Assembly: GCA_023423975.1 (NCBI GenBank)
Contig: JAFAEO010000001.1
Coordinates: 248,001-312,000 of the forward strand
DNA length: 64,000 nt
Origin: Pseudomonadota bacterium
GTDB taxonomy: Bacteria; Pseudomonadota; Gammaproteobacteria; Burkholderiales; Burkholderiaceae_B
Reading direction: 5' to 3'
A program made the position numbers and the translations under genes. Below the pieces are notes generated by a model, which worked only from the letters and a program-made list of their open reading frames with translations, searched no databases and was not told the origin of the DNA. Below are positions 60,265 to 64,000 of this stretch, one piece after another. Within the stretch, counting starts at the first letter, position 1; the number at the start of each line of letters is the position of its first letter.

Positions 60265-61032
60265 TCATAAAACTGCCAGCATGCCACCATCCACATAAAT
60301 GATTTGACCATTCACATAGTCGGAAGCCCGTGAGGCCAGAAAGACGGCAGTTCCAGCCAGCTCTTCGGGCAACCCCCAACGGCCTGCCGGCGTACGGCTC
60401 TTTACCCAGCCATCGAATTGCGGATTGTTCAACAGTGCTTCGTTCATATCAGTTGCCATATACCCAGGACCAATGGCGTTGATTTGAATTTTATGCGCGG
60501 CCCATTCGGCCGTCATCGCGCGTGTCAGCATTTTGATGCCGCCCTTGGAAACAGTATAGGGCGCTATCGTCGCACGGGCGCACTCGCTGGTCAGCGAGCC
60601 AATATTGATGATTTTGCCACCCTTGCCACGTGCGATCATGCGTTTGGCCGCCTCACGTCCTACCAAAAAGGCGCTGGTCAAATTGGTGTCCAACACGCTA
60701 TGCCATTCGGCCACCGCCAGCTCAGTCAACGGTTTCCTAAGCTGAATACCTGCATTATTTATGAGGATATCAACTTGCCTGTTCTGATGATCCAGCGAAT
60801 CAAAGGCGGCAACGACCGCATGCTCATCGGCCACATCGAAGGCTAGCGTGTCAACGCGAAAACCGCGATCGACCAGCAATTGTGCCGCCTGCTCAAGGCG
60901 ATCTGCGCGAGTGCCATTGAGAATGACAGCGGCACCATGTTCAGCCAGCGCCTGGGCAAAGGCAAAGCCCAGCCCGCGTGAAGAACCGGTGACAAGCGCC
61001 GTCTTCCCATTTAAATTGAATAATTCAGACAT
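60265..61032 (-). CDS. SDR family oxidoreductase (gluconate 5-dehydrogenase-like)
   Basis: The product is 255 aa. It has the classical SDR nucleotide motif ALVTGSSRGLGFAFAQALAEHGA near 12, NNAGIQLRKPLTE near 90, the catalytic Ser in INIGSLTSECARAT and the YTVSKGGIK motif near 158. The arrangement is close to gluconate 5-dehydrogenase (IdnO) and 2-deoxy-gluconate 3-dehydrogenase. It reduces or oxidises a keto/hydroxy group of a sugar acid with NAD(P). It is 19 bases downstream of the enolase superfamily gene on the same strand and is the last gene of the operon. Confidence 0.88.
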   Translation of the reverse strand: MSELFNLNGKTALVTGSSRGLGFAFAQALAEHGAAVILNGTRADRLEQAAQLLVDRGFRVDTLAFDVADEHAVVAAFDSLDHQNRQVDILINNAGIQLRKPLTELAVAEWHSVLDTNLTSAFLVGREAAKRMIARGKGGKIINIGSLTSECARATIAPYTVSKGGIKMLTRAMTAEWAAHKIQINAIGPGYMATDMNEALLNNPQFDGWVKSRTPAGRWGLPEELAGTAVFLASRASDYVNGQIIYVDGGMLAVL

Positions 61033-61051
61033 GATTTTTTCTTCTTTACTC

Positions 61052-62266
61052 TTATAGTGATTCCGGAGTACTGACGCGAATCGTCAGATCCCCCCGCTCG
61101 AATACGTCATCGCGCAGTTCCACGCCCAGACCGGGCCCCTCCATCGGAAAGACATAGCCGTTTTCAATCCGTGGCACTGCAGTGACCAGTTCGTTGTACC
61201 AACCTTTGTAAAAAGCACGCACCGACTCCTGAATCAGCGTGTTGGGCTGACTGAACGAACAATGCACAGCGGCCGCAAAGCCCACCGGCCCGATGCAATC
61301 ATGCGGCGCGAATGGCCTATGCCAGGTCTCGGCCAGCGCGGCAATTTTCCGGCCTTCAGTCAACCCACCGCTCCAGCACAAATCTACCATCACCACATGC
61401 ATGGCATCACGTTCCAGCATATCCTTGTATGGATAACGGGACCCGAGGGTTTCGCTCGCACACACCCACACGGGCGTAGACCTTGCATATTCAGCCAATG
61501 CTTGCGGTGAATTCATGCGAATGGGATCCTCATACCAGCGTGGCGCATACGGTTCTATGGCGCGCGCGATTTCCTTGGCGGCGGGCAAATTCCACAAGGA
61601 ATGGAACTCCACCATAATGTCCATTTTGTCGCCAACCGCCTTGCGAATTTTTTCAAATGGCTCCAGCGATTTTTTCATCTGCCGGGCATCAATGAACAAG
61701 CCTTTGTTCTCGATGGCCGGTGGGTCAAACGGCCAAATTTTCATGGCGGTGATACCCTGCTCAAGCAAATCCACCGCCAGTTCATCTGCCCGGTTCATGA
61801 AACCATCCAGATCTTCATACGGCCCGTGGGCCTGTCCTTTGTTGATCTGCCAGTTGGACACCGGCTTGATGTTTTTCGCTCTTACATAGTTGTAGCCCGC
61901 ACAGGTGTTATATACCCGAATTTTGTCGTGGCATAGCCCGCCGAGCATTTGGTGCACAGGCTGATTGCAGACTTTTCCAAACAGGTCCCAAAGCGCTATA
62001 TCAATGGCCGATGCCGCCCGGTATTCTGCCCCGGTAGACGATTGCGCCATAGGCAGGTTCAGCATTTCCTTATGCAAGGCCTCGATATGCAATGGATTCT
62101 GTCCCAGCAAACGGATAGCCAGGGTCTCATGGATATGCGCCTCTACGGCCCCGGCACCATAAAATGTTTCTCCCAGCCCCACTACGCCGCTGTCGGTATG
62201 GATGCGCACCCAGATGACATTGAAAAACTCCTGGGTCCGCAGCGTTTCAATTTTGGTGATTTTCAT
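61052..62266 (-). CDS. Enolase superfamily (mandelate racemase/galactonate dehydratase-like) enzyme
   Basis: The product is 404 aa. The capping domain starts MKITKIETLRTQEFFNVIWVRIHTDSG (residues 1-27) and the barrel carries TAMKIWPFDPP near 178, the metal ligands MVEFHSLWNLP near 218 and RWYEDPIRM near 243, CASETLGSRYP near 265 and APHDCIGPVG near 322. These are the acid-sugar dehydratase-type landmarks. It should dehydrate an aldonic or uronic acid to a keto-deoxy acid using Mg2+; the substrate is not determined. It overlaps the GntR gene by 20 bases and lies 19 bases before the SDR gene. Confidence 0.87.
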   Translation of the reverse strand: MKITKIETLRTQEFFNVIWVRIHTDSGVVGLGETFYGAGAVEAHIHETLAIRLLGQNPLHIEALHKEMLNLPMAQSSTGAEYRAASAIDIALWDLFGKVCNQPVHQMLGGLCHDKIRVYNTCAGYNYVRAKNIKPVSNWQINKGQAHGPYEDLDGFMNRADELAVDLLEQGITAMKIWPFDPPAIENKGLFIDARQMKKSLEPFEKIRKAVGDKMDIMVEFHSLWNLPAAKEIARAIEPYAPRWYEDPIRMNSPQALAEYARSTPVWVCASETLGSRYPYKDMLERDAMHVVMVDLCWSGGLTEGRKIAALAETWHRPFAPHDCIGPVGFAAAVHCSFSQPNTLIQESVRAFYKGWYNELVTAVPRIENGYVFPMEGPGLGVELRDDVFERGDLTIRVSTPESL

Positions 62267-62996
62267 GATGATCGATAACCATTGAATTATTTACACCGGC
62301 ATGCAAATCGTTTTCCGCACGCTCGATAATTTCCAGCACGGCCTGTTCCGCCTGTACCGGATTGCGCGCGGTAATCGCCGAAAATAGCGCCTCGTGCAAA
62401 GACAGGGAACGGGCTGGTCCGTCCGGCACCTGTACGCACAGATCAAAGCTGACCTGAAGAATCACATTGATTGCCTGCTGCATTTGACGCAGGAACTGGT
62501 TATGACAAGCATCCAGAATAGCGCCATGGAAAGCCAGGTCGGCCGGCACATACTCGCCCTTGCCATTAATGGCATTTGCCATAGCGTCCAGATGATGGCG
62601 CATGAGCGCAAGATCTTCAGCACTCGCCCGTCGCGCTGCATACCGAGCAGCAGCAGGTTCAATTACACGCCGCAACTCCATCAAATCGGCAATATACTTT
62701 TCATCGACCATGCCCGCACTGGCGCGCCAGATAACCACCTTGGGGTCAAAAAGCTGCCAGTTCTCCGGTGGTTGCACTAGCGTGCCAGTACGGCGACGTA
62801 CCAACACCAGGCCACGTGCGCTGAGCGACTTGACCGCTTCTCGCACCACAATGCGGCTTACCCCGAGTTGTTCGCACAGGTGCGGCTCAGGCGGCAGTGC
62901 CGTCCCGACGGCATATACACCAGTGCATATATCCGCACCCAGTCGGTTCAAAATGTCATCATGTATTGTCTGTCGAGGTATCATAATCGAAATCAT
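62247..62996 (-). CDS. GntR family (FadR/FCD type) transcriptional regulator
   Basis: The product is 249 aa. The winged helix is near residues 12-75 (ILNRLGADICTGVYAVGTALPPE, LCEQLGVSRIVVREAVKSLSARGLVLVRR), and the FCD ligand domain follows (IADLMELRRVIEPAAARYAARRA, PADLAFHGAILDACHNQFL, LHEALFSAITARNPVQAEQA). It likely controls its own operon with the dehydratase and SDR and responds to a sugar acid. The ATG at 62996 is used; one at 62984 is also possible. A palindrome overlaps the start codon region. Confidence 0.87.
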   Translation of the reverse strand: MISIMIPRQTIHDDILNRLGADICTGVYAVGTALPPEPHLCEQLGVSRIVVREAVKSLSARGLVLVRRRTGTLVQPPENWQLFDPKVVIWRASAGMVDEKYIADLMELRRVIEPAAARYAARRASAEDLALMRHHLDAMANAINGKGEYVPADLAFHGAILDACHNQFLRQMQQAINVILQVSFDLCVQVPDGPARSLSLHEALFSAITARNPVQAEQAVLEIIERAENDLHAGVNNSMVIDHHENHQN

Positions 62997-63010
62997 AATA
63001 CGTATGATGA
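62993..63010. promoter_or_regulatory. Imperfect palindrome at the GntR gene start
   Basis: TCATAATAC-GTATGATGA is an imperfect inverted repeat centred on ACGT. It overlaps the start codon of the GntR gene (62996). Further TCATAAT copies lie inside the first codons. It suggests autorepression. Confidence 0.5.
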
Positions 63011-63237
63011 TTGAAATATACGGTAATTACCCTGAGTCAGAAAGACCGCGTCGTCCACGGGCGCGCCGATGGCAATCCACGTTACAGCACGCGTTACTGC
63101 GATAAACATTGAACCGAAAGAATGATCGAACGATGTCGAATGCGTCCGCAAGGCAGGCCCACCCGGCAGCCGCCCGCAGCAGGAGCAACCGTGTGGGTCG
63201 GGCGCGGTTTAAAGCATTGCCTGCCGGCCCTGCGCAT

Positions 63238-63864
63238 TCAATACAGCGTATCGCGCTGCCGTTGCGGCAGCTCCCGATCATATTTCTCGCCGTCAATCTG
63301 CGCGTGGGTCAGGCCCGCCAGAATCGTGCCTGCAGTTGGCACATTCAACTGCTCTCGTGCCGGCGCCGGATTCCACAAACCGGAGCGCTGGATGGCACGG
63401 GCACACTGAAAAAAGACCCGCTCCACTTTCATGACAATTACACATTGCGGCGGCTTGTCGCGCATGGCCAGACGCTGCAACAATGGCGGCGCGACACTGA
63501 TATGCGCGGTACCGTTAACGCGCAGCATTTCTCCCATCCCTGGGACCAGAAACAGGACAGCCAAACGTGGGTCGGTGAGCAAATTGCGCAGGCTGTCGAT
63601 GCGATTGTTCCCCCGCCGCTCAGGCAGCAACAGCGTGCGTTCGTCTTCAATCTGAACAAAACCGGCAGGATCGCCACGCGGTGATGCATCCAGACCGTCC
63701 GGGCCGCTGGTGGCAACAATGGCAAATGGCGAGGCCTCGATCAGCGGCCGGTACAACGGATGTATATGGTCCACCTCCTTTTTCAGCGACGCCTCGCCTG
63801 GTGTACCAAACAAAGCGGTCAGTTGCTCGAGGGTGCCGATATGGTGGGGATCTTGAGCAGTCAT
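63238..63864 (-). CDS. PPOX-type FMN-binding flavoprotein
   Basis: The product is 208 aa. The split-barrel pattern SPFAIVATSGPDGLDASPRGDPAGFVQI near 46-74, LLLPERRGNNRIDSLRNLLTDPRLAVLFLVPGM near 83-115 and EMLRVNGTAHISV is that of the pyridoxamine-phosphate-oxidase-like FMN proteins (MSMEG_1061 type). They bind FMN or F420; the activity is not known. The ATG at 63864 has GGAG 9 bases upstream; a TTG at 63879 is less likely. The gene stands alone. I see no gene in 63011-63237 or 63880-64000. Confidence 0.82.
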   Translation of the reverse strand: MTAQDPHHIGTLEQLTALFGTPGEASLKKEVDHIHPLYRPLIEASPFAIVATSGPDGLDASPRGDPAGFVQIEDERTLLLPERRGNNRIDSLRNLLTDPRLAVLFLVPGMGEMLRVNGTAHISVAPPLLQRLAMRDKPPQCVIVMKVERVFFQCARAIQRSGLWNPAPAREQLNVPTAGTILAGLTHAQIDGEKYDRELPQRQRDTLY

Positions 63865-64000
63865 CGGCAGGTTCTCCAAAAAAATGGAATGAAAAGGGAA
63901 ACAGGGCCCTACTATACTACGCCTTTACCATTGCCTTCCTGTGACTGGAAATCAGGCAGGTAGCCAGCGCAGCACAAGCAGCCCGTTGTCTGTACAAATA

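Noticed and set aside
1..64000. CRISPR arrays, rRNA genes, phage or integrative element borders
   Set aside because: No spaced direct repeats, conserved rRNA segments, integrase or attachment-site pattern was seen by eye on either strand.

Overview
The window reads as chromosomal DNA of a betaproteobacterium, most likely of the family Alcaligenaceae and close to Advenella/Tetrathiobacter. The reasons are two Bug-type extracytoplasmic solute receptors, a phasin, an NsrR/Hmp pair, GTP-type PEP carboxykinase, a complete taurine route (TauXY-Xsc-Pta) and Sox/flavocytochrome-type sulfur genes. The genus is an inference from gene content, not a sequence match. I see no rRNA, tRNA, CRISPR array, insertion sequence, integrase or phage gene. 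Genes are tightly packed on both strands.

Bases 1-13 kb are mixed housekeeping and accessory genes. They include the end of an AGCS amino-acid symporter, an EF-hand exported protein, two convergent membrane proteins that both carry a permuted His...Cys papain-like motif, and a MASE1-PAS sensor with no output domain. An isonitrile-hydratase-like DJ-1 protein lies divergent from its GlxA/AraC-type regulator. These are followed by a phasin, homogentisate dioxygenase, Ogt, an exported M20 peptidase, a third DJ-1-type protein and a DUF1778 antitoxin-like protein without a toxin.

Bases 13.5-34 kb hold a GT4 glycosyltransferase, an exported nuclease, a Bug receptor-sulfatase pair, nsrR/hmp with a strong NsrR box, a TRIC-type channel, a GabP-type permease, an SSB-like protein and a zinc-binding receptor behind a good Zur box. 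Then come a second AGCS symporter, a HugZ-like protein, a short minus-strand transcript with a small ORF and terminator, a YbaY-META protein, a MarR-MFS pair, pckG with a terminator-like hairpin in its leader, and an MHS transporter.

Bases 34.5-41 kb hold a GMC oxidoreductase facing an IclR regulator and a Bug receptor, and a CobW GTPase translationally coupled to a YtcJ-type amidohydrolase.

Bases 41.2-55 kb are a taurine dissimilation island. TauA, TauB and TauC import taurine, TauX and TauY oxidise it to sulfoacetaldehyde, Xsc converts this to acetyl phosphate and sulfite, and Pta makes acetyl-CoA. A MocR-type TauR and an IclR regulator lie inside the island, CTGGAC-type repeats precede tauX, and a CobS/CobT pair without CobN lies beside xsc-pta.

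Bases 55.2-58.6 kb form a four-gene periplasmic sulfur module on the same strand: a fused SoxY-SoxZ carrier, a metallo-beta-lactamase hydrolase, a monohaem cytochrome c and a flavocytochrome c sulfide dehydrogenase flavoprotein. It has no soxXA, soxB or soxCD beside it. Its position next to the taurine island suggests, but does not prove, a role in handling inorganic sulfur. The window ends with two paralogous lipoproteins, a GntR-enolase superfamily-SDR sugar-acid operon and a PPOX-type flavoprotein.
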